DNA of 23,806 nucleotides from Burkholderiales bacterium (GCA_947372225.1 CANBSV010000035.1:1-23806); one strand, 5' to 3'. Positions 8,884 to 17,113 are shown, numbered from the stretch's first letter. Translations and numbers: made by a program. The notes: generated from the letters alone by a model not told the origin.

Positions 8884-10653
8884 ATGGATCGCAGCGAATC
8901 GACGGTGCTTTACCTGCGCATCCTCAGGCGCGTGCGTCCGCACTGGAAGGTTTTCGCGCTGGGGATTGCAGCGATGGTCGGATACGCGATCACCGAAACC
9001 GCCTTGCCCGCCTTGCTCAAGGAACTGCTCGATGGCAGCTTCGTCAAGCGTGACCCCACTGCGGCCTACAAGACACCTCTGATGCTGGTGGGCTTGTTTC
9101 TGGCCCGTGGAATTGCCGATTTCACGCACGTCACCAGCCTCAACTCGGTGGCTTGCAAGGTCATCCTGCAACTGCGCATCGACATGTTCGATCGCCTGTT
9201 GCACCTGCCGGCCAGCCATTTCGACCGTGAGCCCAGTGCGGTGCTGATGTCCAAGCTGACCTACAACGCGCAGCAGGTCAGCCCGATCATCACGGCCTCG
9301 CTGATCACGATCGTCAAGGACGGCCTGTGCATTGTGGGGCTGCTGGGCTACATGCTCTATTTGAACTGGCAGCTGTCGCTGGTGTTCTTCACCGTGCTGC
9401 CGGTGATCGCTTACGGCATCCGTTCGGTCAGCCAACGCCTGCGCGGCCTCAGCCAAGGCCAGCAATCGTCCATGGGCACGATGTCACACGTGATCGACGA
9501 GGTCATCGGCGGGCACCGCGAGATCAAGATCTTCTCGGGCGAGGCCTATGAGTCCCAGCGCTTCTATGAAGTGGCCAATGCGCTGCGGCGCTACACGATG
9601 AAGGCCGTCACCACGTCGGCCCTGAACGGACCCATGGTGCAGTCGATCGCGGTGCTGGCACTGGCGGCCATCGTCTACTACGCATCGCTGCAATCGCAAG
9701 GCAACCAGTTGACGGTGGGCGGCTTCGTGTCGTTCTTCGGCGCCATGGCCCTGATGCTCGCACCGCTCAAGCGCCTGTCCAACGTCAATGAAGTGCTCCA
9801 GCGCGGACTCGCGGCCGCTGCCAGTGTGTTCGAGATCATCGATGCGAACAACGAGCCCGACGCCGGCACGCGCACGCTGGGCCGCTCCACCGGACACCTG
9901 CAGTTCGAAAGTGTGGGGTTTCGCTACCCGCAGGCCGACCGCGATGCCCTGATCGACATCGATCTCGACATCCGCCCGGGTGAGTCGGTGGCGCTGGTCG
10001 GTGCCTCGGGCAGTGGCAAGTCGACATTGATGGCGACCATCCCGCGCTTCCACGCGGTGGGCAGCGGGACCATCCGGCTAGACGGGATCGACATCTGCGA
10101 ACTCACTTTGGCGGATCTGCGCGCCAACATCGCCCTGGTCACGCAAAACGTGGTGCTGTTCAACGACACCGTGGCGGCCAACATCGCTTACGGAATCACC
10201 AAGACGGCGACCGAGGCAGACATCATCGCCGCAGCCGAAGCCGCACACGCGATGGAATTCATCCGTGAGTTGCCGCTCGGGCTGGACACGCAAATCGGCG
10301 AGAACGGCGCGCGGCTGTCCGGCGGCCAGCGCCAACGCATCTCGATCGCTCGCGCACTGCTCAAGGACGCGCCCATCCTGCTGCTCGATGAAGCCACCTC
10401 AGCGCTCGACACCGAATCCGAGCGTCTGGTGCAAGTGGCCATCGACAACCTCAAGCGTGGCCGCACCACGCTGACCATCGCACACCGGCTGTCGACCATC
10501 GCCAACGCCGACCGCGTGGTCGTGATGGATCAGGGACGCATCGCCGAGATCGGTACGCACAGCGAACTCCTGGCCAAGGACGGCATCTACTGCCGGCTGC
10601 ACCGAATGCAATTCGCACAAGGCGATGCGTCATCGTCAGGCGCCGAGGGTTGA
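8884..10653 (+). CDS. msbA: Lipid A-core ABC transporter MsbA
   Basis: MsbA flips lipid A-core across the inner membrane using ATP. The 589-residue half-transporter has an N-terminal six-helix ABC-exporter domain (about 20-310). The C-terminal ATPase has Walker A GASGSGKS (373-380), a Q-loop in LVTQNVVLFND, the signature LSGGQRQR, Walker B ILLLDEATSALD and the H-loop TIAHRLS. Length and layout fit MsbA rather than a type I protease or toxin exporter. The ATG at 8884 is preferred. A GTG at 8872 overlapping the lapB stop (GTGA) is a possible alternative that adds four residues. The next gene begins at the base after the stop. Confidence 0.93.
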   Translation: MDRSESTVLYLRILRRVRPHWKVFALGIAAMVGYAITETALPALLKELLDGSFVKRDPTAAYKTPLMLVGLFLARGIADFTHVTSLNSVACKVILQLRIDMFDRLLHLPASHFDREPSAVLMSKLTYNAQQVSPIITASLITIVKDGLCIVGLLGYMLYLNWQLSLVFFTVLPVIAYGIRSVSQRLRGLSQGQQSSMGTMSHVIDEVIGGHREIKIFSGEAYESQRFYEVANALRRYTMKAVTTSALNGPMVQSIAVLALAAIVYYASLQSQGNQLTVGGFVSFFGAMALMLAPLKRLSNVNEVLQRGLAAAASVFEIIDANNEPDAGTRTLGRSTGHLQFESVGFRYPQADRDALIDIDLDIRPGESVALVGASGSGKSTLMATIPRFHAVGSGTIRLDGIDICELTLADLRANIALVTQNVVLFNDTVAANIAYGITKTATEADIIAAAEAAHAMEFIRELPLGLDTQIGENGARLSGGQRQRISIARALLKDAPILLLDEATSALDTESERLVQVAIDNLKRGRTTLTIAHRLSTIANADRVVVMDQGRIAEIGTHSELLAKDGIYCRLHRMQFAQGDASSSGAEG

Positions 10654-11751
10654 GTGGAGCCGCCCTCCCACGCCGCCGTTGGCGGAAGCGATGAGAACGA
10701 AGCGCCTCACATCCTGATCATCCGGTTGAGTGCGATTGGCGATGTGGTCATGGCCAGCGGCCTGCTGCCTGCGCTGCGTTCGCGCTGGCCACATGCGCGT
10801 GTGGCCTGGATGGTCGAACCTGCAGTGGTTCCCTTGCTGGCGCACAACCCGCGTGTCGACGAGATCATCGTGTGGCCACGTTCCGAGTGGCGACAACTGT
10901 GGCGTGAACATCGCTATGTCACGCTGGCAAAGCGGATTCTTGCGTTGCGAAGCACGCTGCGTGAAGGCCGTTTTGATCTCGTGCTCGATTTGCAGGGTCT
11001 TCTCAAGAGTGCCCTTTGGAGTTGGCTCAGCGGTGCGCCCCGCCGCGTTTGCCTGATCGGCCGCGAGGGCAGCCACTGGCTGGCCACCGAACGGGTGATC
11101 CCGCCGCCTGAAGGCAGCGCCAAACGCATGGGCAGCGAATACCGCCATCTGGCCAGGCACCTGGGCGCCGCGAATGACGCATTTGTTCCCGATCTGGCGA
11201 TCGGAAGTGCCGCGCGCGATGCCGCCCGCGAGGCGCTGAGCGCATCGGGCGTTGATGCCGCCATTCGTCACTACGCCGTGCTGTGCCCGTTCACGACCCG
11301 ACCCCAGAAGCACTGGTTCGAAGACCGTTGGACCGCCCTCGCCCAACGCCTGCTCGATGCGGGTTGGACGCCGGTGTTGCTGGGCGGGCCCGGCGACCGA
11401 ACGGCAGCCGATCGCATCGCCGCCGGGATGCCCGGACTCGTCAATCTGGCGGGTCGGCTCAAGCTCGACGCCAGCGTGGCGGCCATCTCCGAGGCCGCGC
11501 TGCTGATCGGCGTCGACACTGGCCTGACCCACATGGGCAGCGCCCTGAATGTGCCGACCGTGGCGCTGTTCGGATCCACCTGTCCTTACCTCGACCCCGT
11601 GGCGTCGCGCAGCAGCGTGCTCTACGAAAAGCTCGCGTGCTCGCCGTGCCGCCGCAACCCGACCTGCGGCGGACGTTTTGATTGCATGCGCGCGCTCGAA
11701 GTCGACCGCGTGCTGGCCGAGGCGCTGCGCGTGGCGTCACTGGCCCCATGA
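10654..11751 (+). CDS. Glycosyltransferase family 9, LPS heptosyltransferase-like
   Basis: This GT-B enzyme resembles ADP-heptose:LPS heptosyltransferases (WaaC, WaaF). Residues 19-33 read HILIIRLSAIGDVVM, the family N-terminus with its catalytic aspartate. DLVLDLQGLLKSALWS, YAVLCPFTTRPQKHW and LIGVDTGLTHMGSAL follow, the last being the nucleotide-sugar side. A C-terminal cysteine cluster (C329, C332, C338, C344 in CSPCRRNPTC and DCMR) is seen in a GT9 subgroup and may bind metal. The start is a GTG directly after the msbA TGA, with no in-frame ATG before the conserved fold. The exact acceptor (inner-core heptose I, II or another) cannot be told from sequence alone. Confidence 0.85.
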   Translation: MEPPSHAAVGGSDENEAPHILIIRLSAIGDVVMASGLLPALRSRWPHARVAWMVEPAVVPLLAHNPRVDEIIVWPRSEWRQLWREHRYVTLAKRILALRSTLREGRFDLVLDLQGLLKSALWSWLSGAPRRVCLIGREGSHWLATERVIPPPEGSAKRMGSEYRHLARHLGAANDAFVPDLAIGSAARDAAREALSASGVDAAIRHYAVLCPFTTRPQKHWFEDRWTALAQRLLDAGWTPVLLGGPGDRTAADRIAAGMPGLVNLAGRLKLDASVAAISEAALLIGVDTGLTHMGSALNVPTVALFGSTCPYLDPVASRSSVLYEKLACSPCRRNPTCGGRFDCMRALEVDRVLAEALRVASLAP

Positions 11752-12773
11752 GCACGGTCAGTGTCTATTTCGTCGCCTCGCCACTGCAATTGCTGGCAGC
11801 GCAGCAGATCGCGCGCACACACGAGGCCGGATCGCGTCAGGTGCTGATCTGGTACCAGCCAGGCGTGGGGCCACACGTTCAGGCCGCCGATTGGGACGCC
11901 AGCGCCTACATGCCGCGAGCGCGCCAGGAGCCGCTGCCCGGGTGGCTCGGGGGCCAGCGCCGGCTCCTCGCCAACATCGATCTGGTGGCCGGTCTGGTCG
12001 GCCGCTGCGACACGCTGCATCTGCACAGCGCGGTGTTCGACTCCGAAGCCATCAACTACTTTTTGCGTGCGTTGCCGAAGCGCTGTGGCGTCAGCACTTT
12101 GCGGGCGCGCATCCTGCCCGACGGGCTGATCAGCATCCGGCGCTACCCGCTGTCGCCGCTGAAGGCTGCATTGCAGTGGTTTCGCAAGTTCAGGCGATTG
12201 CTGGCGCCGTCATTGAACTACTGGCCGTTCACGGGCGACCGCATCGGCTCGGATGCGCCGTTTTGCGACCGCGTTTATGTGCTGGCCGGCTGGCCTCACG
12301 AGTACGACCGGGACAAGGTCGTGGAGCTCGAACCGCTGGCGCAGCGAAGGGTATCCGGCACGGCCGATGAGTGCGCCGCGCGGGCCCTGGTGATCGGCCA
12401 ACCACTGGCCGGCGCCGGACTCATGAGCGAGTCAGATCGCGACGCGGTGGCGCTCGAGATCGAGCAGTGGCTGGACTCGTTGGGCATCACGCAGATCGAC
12501 TACAAGGGCCACCCCAAGGACACCCGGCGCGAGTTGTGCCGCCCCGGCTATCGGGTACTCGAGCTCAACGAACCGCTGGAACTGTGGCTGAGCCACACCA
12601 CCTATCGCACCGTGGTGGGCGTGCGCTCGACGGCGTTGCTGTTCGCCCGGCAGCTTGCTGGCGAAGGCACCGAGGTGGTCGCATTCGGGTGGGACCGAAC
12701 ACGCTTCAAGTCACAAGACGAGCGCACCGACATGCAAGCGGTCTTTGACCACATCGGCGTCAAGCAACGATGA
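11748..12773 (+). CDS. Sialyltransferase-like GT-B glycosyltransferase, donor unknown
   Basis: The 341-residue product starts MSTVSVYFVASPLQLLAAQQ. The SPLQ pattern and overall layout resemble the polysialyltransferase and GT52-type families. Three elements match the bacterial sialyltransferase signature: LPDGLIS (PDG at 124-126, a partial D/E-D/E-G motif), YKGHPKD (HP at 255-256) and VGVRSTALLF (S-motif around 294). These loops position CMP-linked donors in that superfamily. The gene overlaps the GT9 gene by ATGA, so it probably acts on the same LPS core. No CMP-sialic acid genes are in the window, so the sugar could be sialic acid, Kdo or another. Family level is moderately sure; substrate is unknown. 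Confidence 0.6.
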   Translation: MSTVSVYFVASPLQLLAAQQIARTHEAGSRQVLIWYQPGVGPHVQAADWDASAYMPRARQEPLPGWLGGQRRLLANIDLVAGLVGRCDTLHLHSAVFDSEAINYFLRALPKRCGVSTLRARILPDGLISIRRYPLSPLKAALQWFRKFRRLLAPSLNYWPFTGDRIGSDAPFCDRVYVLAGWPHEYDRDKVVELEPLAQRRVSGTADECAARALVIGQPLAGAGLMSESDRDAVALEIEQWLDSLGITQIDYKGHPKDTRRELCRPGYRVLELNEPLELWLSHTTYRTVVGVRSTALLFARQLAGEGTEVVAFGWDRTRFKSQDERTDMQAVFDHIGVKQR

Positions 12774-12816
12774 GCCCCACGGAGCTGCTGCGCAAAGCCG
12801 ATAGCATCGCGGCCTT

Positions 12817-12831
12817 CGCGAGAACCTCGCG
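12817..12831. repeat. Short perfect hairpin upstream of FKBP gene
   Basis: CGCGAG-AAC-CTCGCG is a 6 bp perfect stem with a 3-base loop in the 88 bp gap before the FKBP gene. No T-tract follows, so it is not a classical intrinsic terminator. It could end the upstream operon with Rho help, or sit in the FKBP leader. Confidence 0.4.
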
Positions 12832-12861
12832 GATCACTTCAAACTCGAACAGGACCACACC

Positions 12862-13209
12862 ATGCAAACCACCGCTTCAGGGCTGCAATACGAAGACACC
12901 ACCACGGGTTCCGGCGCCGAGGCCGTCGCTGGTCAGCACGTCAGCGTGCACTACACGGGCTGGCTCTACAACGACGGAGTCAAGGGAACCAAGTTCGACA
13001 GCAGCAAGGACCGCGGAGATCCGTTCAGCTTCGCTTTGGGTGCCGGTCAGGTGATTCGTGGCTGGGACGAAGGCGTCCAGGGCATGCGCGTGGGCGGCAC
13101 ACGGGTGCTCGTGATTCCGGCCCAACTGGGCTACGGCGCACGTGGCGCGGGCGGGGTGATCCCGCCCAACGCGACGTTGATGTTCGAAGTCGAACTGTTG
13201 GGCGTCTGA
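12862..13209 (+). CDS. FKBP-type peptidyl-prolyl cis-trans isomerase
   Basis: This is a single-domain, 115-residue FKBP of the short cytoplasmic type, which catalyses proline isomerisation during folding. The active-site residues of the fold are visible: Y31 in VHYTGWL, F45-D46 in TKFDSS, VIRGWDEG (V64, I65, W68), Y91 in LGYGARG, and F108 in MFEVELL. There is no signal peptide and no IF or trigger-factor insertion. An AGGA Shine-Dalgarno sits about 7 bases before the ATG. It is a separate unit after the LPS block and is convergent with the helicase gene. Confidence 0.93.
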   Translation: MQTTASGLQYEDTTTGSGAEAVAGQHVSVHYTGWLYNDGVKGTKFDSSKDRGDPFSFALGAGQVIRGWDEGVQGMRVGGTRVLVIPAQLGYGARGAGGVIPPNATLMFEVELLGV

Positions 13210-13230
13210 CAGCAAAAGCCGCCAGACGCC
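13201..13230. terminator. Inverted repeat between convergent genes, possible bidirectional terminator
   Basis: GGCGTCTG (13201-13208) and CAGACGCC (13223-13230) form a perfect 8 bp stem with a 14-base loop. The left arm contains the last FKBP codons. It lies between two convergent genes and could stop transcription from both sides. Neither side has a T-tract, so the call is tentative. Confidence 0.4.
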
Positions 13231-13239
13231 TGCCACGCG

Positions 13240-14688
13240 TCAGCGGTTGTTGAAACCGCCGGTGCGTGGACGTGCCGGCTTGAAGTCCGACCTGGGCGCT
13301 GCGCCACCTTCGGGGGCGCGACGTGCCGGGGCACGGTCAAACGGTCCAGCCGAACGCGGAGCAAAGCCTTCTTCGCGACGCGGCGGGTAGCCACCACCGT
13401 CACGGCTCGGCGCGAAAGGCTTGCCAAAGCGCTTGTTCGCCGGAGCACCTGAGCGGTTACCGAAACCACCCGGGCGGCTGTCACCGTCGCCGCCTGGACG
13501 TGGTGCGTACATGCGCGGCTCCGGGCTCTTGGGCTCAAGCCCCTCGATGGTCGCCACGGGGATGCTCTGGGTCGTGAACTGCTGGATACGGCGAATCATG
13601 CCGGTGTCCATGCGCTCGCCGAGCGTGATCGCCAGGCCGTTGCGACCTGCGCGGCCGGTACGGCCGATGCGGTGAACGTAATCCTCGGCCTTCATCGGCA
13701 AGCCGTAGTTGATGACATGGCTGATGGTCGGGACGTCGATCCCACGGGCGGCGACGTCGGTGGCGACCAGCACCTTGAGCTGCTGGGTGCGCAGGCCTTG
13801 CAACACACGGTTGCGACGACCCTGCGGCATGCCGCCGTGCAACGACGCGACCGCGTGGCCCATCTCGGCCAGGCGATCAGCCAGCCAGTCCGCGTCGCGC
13901 TGCGTGCTGGTGAACACCAGCGCTTGCTCCATGCTGCGCTCGGTCAGGATGTGGTCGAGCAGCGCGTTCTTGTGGTGGTGGTTGTCGGCCCAATGCAAGC
14001 GCTGTTCGATGTTCTCGTGGGTGTCGGTGTGCGACGCCACGTCGATGCGCTGCGGATCGCGCAACAGGTTTTGCGCCAGGCGGCCCACATGGCCGGCAAA
14101 CGTGGCGCTGAACATGACCGTCTGACGCGCGGCTGGCACGCTGTCAGCGATGGTGTTGATGTCGTCGATGAAGCCCATGTCGAGCATGCGGTCGGCTTCG
14201 TCGAGCACCAGCAGTTCCACGTTGTCGAGCACGGCCTTGCCGGTTTGCAGGTGGTCCAGCAGACGGCCCGGGGTCGAGATCAGGATGTCCAGCGGACCGC
14301 GCAGCGCCTTGATCTGAGCCGGGTAAGGAACGCCACCCACGATGGTGGCCACGCGCAGACCCTGCACGTGACGGCCATAGGTGCTGGCAGCCTTGGCCAC
14401 CTGCATGGCGAGCTCACGCGTGGGCGTCAGCACCAGGATGCGTGGGCCGTAAACGACGGAACGGTCGCGGCGCTGCGTGGTGTCAGCGCGCGAGGCGATG
14501 ATGCGTTGCAGCGCGGGCAGGATGAAAGAAGCGGTCTTGCCGCTGCCGGTGCTCGACGACACCATCAGGTCGTGGTTGGCGAGGGCCAGCGGGATGGCCT
14601 TCATCTGAACTTCGGTGGCGGTCTCGTAGCCGGCGTCGGCCACGGCCTTGGTCAGGGCTTCGTGCAGGCCCAGGGATTCGAATGTCAT
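13240..14688 (-). CDS. DEAD-box ATP-dependent RNA helicase, RhlE-like
   Basis: This RNA helicase has the full DEAD-box motif set: STGSGKT with K51, PTRELAMQ (89-96), TPGR (139-142), DEAD (163-166), SAT (194-196), and a C-terminal RecA domain with VATDVAARGID and HRIGRTGRAGR (339-349). Residues about 385-482 are a disordered, Arg/Gly/Pro-rich tail typical of RhlE and DeaD relatives, which helps RNA binding. These enzymes act in ribosome assembly, RNA decay and cold adaptation. The ATG at 14688 (MTFESLGLHEAL) is the family start. The frame runs open to 14859, but that stretch encodes no helicase sequence and overlaps leader hairpins. Confidence 0.92.
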   Translation of the reverse strand: MTFESLGLHEALTKAVADAGYETATEVQMKAIPLALANHDLMVSSSTGSGKTASFILPALQRIIASRADTTQRRDRSVVYGPRILVLTPTRELAMQVAKAASTYGRHVQGLRVATIVGGVPYPAQIKALRGPLDILISTPGRLLDHLQTGKAVLDNVELLVLDEADRMLDMGFIDDINTIADSVPAARQTVMFSATFAGHVGRLAQNLLRDPQRIDVASHTDTHENIEQRLHWADNHHHKNALLDHILTERSMEQALVFTSTQRDADWLADRLAEMGHAVASLHGGMPQGRRNRVLQGLRTQQLKVLVATDVAARGIDVPTISHVINYGLPMKAEDYVHRIGRTGRAGRNGLAITLGERMDTGMIRRIQQFTTQSIPVATIEGLEPKSPEPRMYAPRPGGDGDSRPGGFGNRSGAPANKRFGKPFAPSRDGGGYPPRREEGFAPRSAGPFDRAPARRAPEGGAAPRSDFKPARPRTGGFNNR

Positions 14689-15014
14689 TGCATTGCTTTC
14701 AAGAAAGCGGTGCCAACGCTGCGCTATGGCGCAACGCCAAGAGGCACCGGTCGGTTTTCGAGAACCGAACAGGTCAGGTCGCCAGGAGAACGTTCGTGAG
14801 GGAACAGTCAAAAGCGACGGCATCGCCGCCGACCGTTGCCCGAGGTGCCAAGGTGGCACCTGCTCAGCGAAATCAGGACCTGCCTCACGTGAAAGCGTGG
14901 GAAGACCCGAAGGAGGTCAGAGGGGATGAACGAACATCGTTCACACGGGCAGAAAACCTGGATGAGCCTGTGCAAGCGAAGCCTTAGAGTCTACCCTGAT
15001 ACCGCGCTGGGCAG
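14689..15014 (-). promoter_or_regulatory. Long hairpin-rich leader of the helicase gene
   Basis: This stretch lacks a convincing gene on either strand and lies directly upstream of the helicase. It holds several inverted repeats: GGTGCC/GGCACC (14709-14714 with 14743-14748), TCGGTT-N6-AACCGA (14751-14768), AGGTGCCA-AGG-TGGCACCT (14843-14861) and TGAACGA-ACA-TCGTTCA (14927-14943). Long structured 5' leaders are known for cold-inducible RNA helicase mRNAs in other bacteria. A regulatory leader is therefore likely but unproven here. Confidence 0.5.
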
Positions 15015-15020
15015 GGCGCT

Positions 15021-15048
15021 TTTTTACGGCTCATCCCATGCCTGCCAA
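15021..15048 (-). promoter_or_regulatory. Candidate sigma-70 promoter for the helicase leader
   Basis: On the minus strand, TTGGCA (15043-15048) and TAAAAA (15021-15026) are separated by 16 bp. Initiation would fall near 15014 and give a leader of about 325 bases. A second possible -10, TAGACT, lies nearer the gene. On the + strand the same T-run follows a weak GCGCT/GGCGC stem and could instead be a terminator. Confidence 0.3.
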
Positions 15049-15101
15049 ATCCACCCCAGCCGGCGCACAGTATCCTCGCCAACCGTCTTCCAGCAGCAAC
15101 C

Positions 15102-15551
15102 ATGTCCGGCATCCACATCACCGACATCGAGTCCGCCATCAACTGGTGGCGCGAGCGGTCTCCGTCGCCCGATGGCATCACAGCGTGCTCCGAGGTTCGC
15201 GCCTTGGGCGAGGTCTACGCGCTGATGGTCTACCACCACGAAAGCGAGTGCGACGACCGCTCGATGCCTGCCAAGGCTCTCAACGCCTGGCTGGGCTGGT
15301 ACGCCACCACGCCTGATGCGCCGTGCATCGCGATCTGCTCGACCAGCCAAGGCGACAGTGTGTGCAAAGGCTGCGGTCGCCTGTTTGACGAGGTCCAAAA
15401 CTGGCCTGTGATGACTCCGGCCGAAAAGCGCGTCACCTGGCGGCGCATCACCATGGAAGGCACCGCCTGGCGTTTCAACCGCTACGTGGAGCGGTCGCTT
15501 GAAGCCGTCGGCCAACCGACACCGGCAGCAGCGCTCGATTCGGCGTCATGA
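15102..15551 (+). CDS. DUF3717-DUF1289 two-domain protein
   Basis: The function is unknown. The 149-residue product combines two small domains. Residues about 3-50 (HITDIESAINWWRERSPS, then EVRALGEVYALMVYH) match the DUF3717 pattern. Residues about 72-117 match DUF1289: PCIAICSTSQGDSVCKGCGR, then WPVMTPAEKRVTWRRI, with four cysteines (two in CIAIC, two in CKGC) that could bind metal. The two families are often separate small proteins. The stop overlaps the following DNA-repair gene by ATGA, so the two are co-translated. No strong Shine-Dalgarno precedes the ATG at 15102, but the conserved domain starts right there. Confidence 0.8.
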   Translation: MSGIHITDIESAINWWRERSPSPDGITACSEVRALGEVYALMVYHHESECDDRSMPAKALNAWLGWYATTPDAPCIAICSTSQGDSVCKGCGRLFDEVQNWPVMTPAEKRVTWRRITMEGTAWRFNRYVERSLEAVGQPTPAAALDSAS

Positions 15552-16102
15552 GCGCGCTCCCACACGCTGCGGCGCCGGCAGACGAGACCATCCGCTATGC
15601 CATCTCGCGCAGCTGGCTCGGACATACGCTGCTTGCTCAAAGCCACCGGGGACTGTGCGCGCTCTTGCTGGGCGACGATTCCGAGTCGCTCGCCGCAGAC
15701 CTTCGGCGCCGTTTTCCCAGATCGCCGTTGGCTGGCGGAGACACCGACTGCCTGCAAAAAATCCCGATGGTCATCGGATCGCCGCACGCCCTCGGGACGA
15801 CGGCTGGCGTGCCGCTCGATCTGAGTGGCACCGCATTCCAGCAGCGTGTGTGGAACGCTCTGATGGAAATTCAGAAAGGCAGTACCGAAAGCTACTCGGG
15901 AATCGCCCGACGCATCGGCGCGCCTTTGGCCGCTCGGGCCGTGGCGCAGGCCTGCGGCGCCAATCCTGCAGCGGTGTTGGTGCCTTGCCACCGCGTGGTC
16001 GGACGTGATGGCGCTCTGACCGGTTATCGGTGGGGCGTGGATCGCAAACGCGCCCTGCTTGAGCGCGAAGCAGCTCTAGCGGGGTCGACCGCTTCGCACT
16101 GA
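15548..16102 (+). CDS. ogt: Methylated-DNA--protein-cysteine methyltransferase
   Basis: This suicide repair enzyme removes O6-methylguanine adducts by transfer to its own cysteine. The active site PCHRV is at 146-150 (C147). The helix-turn-helix core FQQRVWNALMEIQKGSTESY and ARRIGAPLAARAVAQACGANP precede it, and GYRWGVDRKRALLERE follows. In most homologs the glutamine of EIQKG is a proline. The 184 residues hold an N-terminal ribonuclease-H-like domain plus the catalytic domain. No Ada zinc-sensor domain is present, so the Ogt form is preferred over Ada. It is coupled to the upstream DUF gene and convergent with rfaE1 16 bp downstream. Confidence 0.92.
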   Translation: MSALPHAAAPADETIRYAISRSWLGHTLLAQSHRGLCALLLGDDSESLAADLRRRFPRSPLAGGDTDCLQKIPMVIGSPHALGTTAGVPLDLSGTAFQQRVWNALMEIQKGSTESYSGIARRIGAPLAARAVAQACGANPAAVLVPCHRVVGRDGALTGYRWGVDRKRALLEREAALAGSTASH

Positions 16103-16118
16103 GTCCGGCAGCATCGGC

Positions 16119-17048
16119 TCAGCCGAACAGTTCGGCGTAGCTCGCCGCGGCGGTTCCGAACTTGCCCACCACGATGCCCCCTGCACGGTTGGCGTGAGGC
16201 ATCGCATCGCGCGCGTCGAGGCCGGCAGCCAACAACACGGCCATGGTCGCGATCACGGTGTCACCGGCGCCGGTCACGTCAAACACCTCCCGCGTTTGCG
16301 CGGGCTGATGCGCAGCGCCGCGCTCATCAAACAGCGTCATCCCCTCTTCTGAGCGCGTCACGAGCAACGCGTCCACACGAAGACGCTCGCGCAGGACCTG
16401 TGCCCGTTCGGACAACATCGACTCACCGTTCCACGAGCCCATGACCTGCGCCAGTTCAGAGCGGTTGGGCGTGATCACCGAGGCGCCGGCATAACGCTCG
16501 TAATCGGTGCCTTTGGGATCCACCAACACCGGTTTGCCGGCCGCGCGCGCCAGTTCGATCATCCGGGTGATGTGAGTCAAACCGCCCTTGCCGTAATCGG
16601 AAAACAGCACCGCGTCGTGGACAGGCAGTTCTCGAGCAAAGACCTCGAGCATCTGCCCAAGCACCTCGTGATCGGGCTCGTTCTCGAAGTCGATGCGCAG
16701 CAGTTGCTGCGACCGCCCAATCACCCGCAGCTTGACGATGGTGCGCAGCCGCTCATCCTCTCCCAGACGGGCGTCAATGCCCTGCTGCTCAAGCAGCGCC
16801 TTGAGGCGAACGGCGGGTTCGTCGGCGCCCACCACCGTGAGAAGAGTCACCTGCGCGCCCAGCGTTTTGACGTTGAGCGCCACATTGGCCGCACCGCCCA
16901 GACGCTCTTCTTCGCGCGTCACGCGCACCACCGGAACCGGCGCTTCGGGCGAGATGCGATCCACCGCGCCGTGCCAATAGCGGTCGAGCATCACATCGCC
17001 CACCACCAGCACGCGGCACTGCGCCAGTTCCTGCTGCGACGGAATCAC
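16119..17048 (-). CDS. rfaE1: D-glycero-beta-D-manno-heptose-7-phosphate kinase
   Basis: This PfkB-family kinase makes heptose-1,7-bisphosphate for ADP-heptose, the donor used in LPS inner core. It matches the kinase half of HldE: VLVVGDVMLDRYWHG (13-27), RISPEAPVPVV, GGAANVALN (51-59) and the ATP/anion-hole motif DVTGAGDTV (257-265) with base D263. At 309 residues it lacks the C-terminal adenylyltransferase domain, so a separate RfaE2 must exist elsewhere. The start is a GTG at 17048 placed just before the conserved fold. A 22-codon ORF upstream ends in an overlap with this GTG. It supplies substrate for enzymes of the type encoded at 10654. Confidence 0.93.
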   Translation of the reverse strand: MIPSQQELAQCRVLVVGDVMLDRYWHGAVDRISPEAPVPVVRVTREEERLGGAANVALNVKTLGAQVTLLTVVGADEPAVRLKALLEQQGIDARLGEDERLRTIVKLRVIGRSQQLLRIDFENEPDHEVLGQMLEVFARELPVHDAVLFSDYGKGGLTHITRMIELARAAGKPVLVDPKGTDYERYAGASVITPNRSELAQVMGSWNGESMLSERAQVLRERLRVDALLVTRSEEGMTLFDERGAAHQPAQTREVFDVTGAGDTVIATMAVLLAAGLDARDAMPHANRAGGIVVGKFGTAAASYAELFG

Positions 17049-17113
17049 AGCTGCGCTTTCAGCATGCCCGCAGGGTCGGCACGCAAGGTTCGGGCAGTCG
17101 CGGTCAGGTTCAT
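17045..17113 (-). CDS. Possible 22-residue ORF overlapping the rfaE1 start
   Basis: On the minus strand, ATG at 17113 opens a 22-codon frame starting MNLTATARTLRADPAG and ending MLKAQL. Its TGA overlaps the rfaE1 GTG as GTGA. AAGG lies about 5 bases before its ATG, a better ribosome site than anything next to the GTG. It could couple translation into rfaE1, be a leader peptide, or be chance. I do not recognise the peptide. Confidence 0.35.
   Translation of the reverse strand: MNLTATARTLRADPAGMLKAQL

Noticed and set aside
13672..14799. 375-codon + strand frame opposite the helicase gene
   Set aside because: The minus strand carries all DEAD-box motifs in order. The + product is low complexity.
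14689..14859. 57-residue N-terminal extension of the helicase
   Set aside because: It has no helicase similarity. The family start MTFESLGL is at 14688, and the stretch is full of hairpins.
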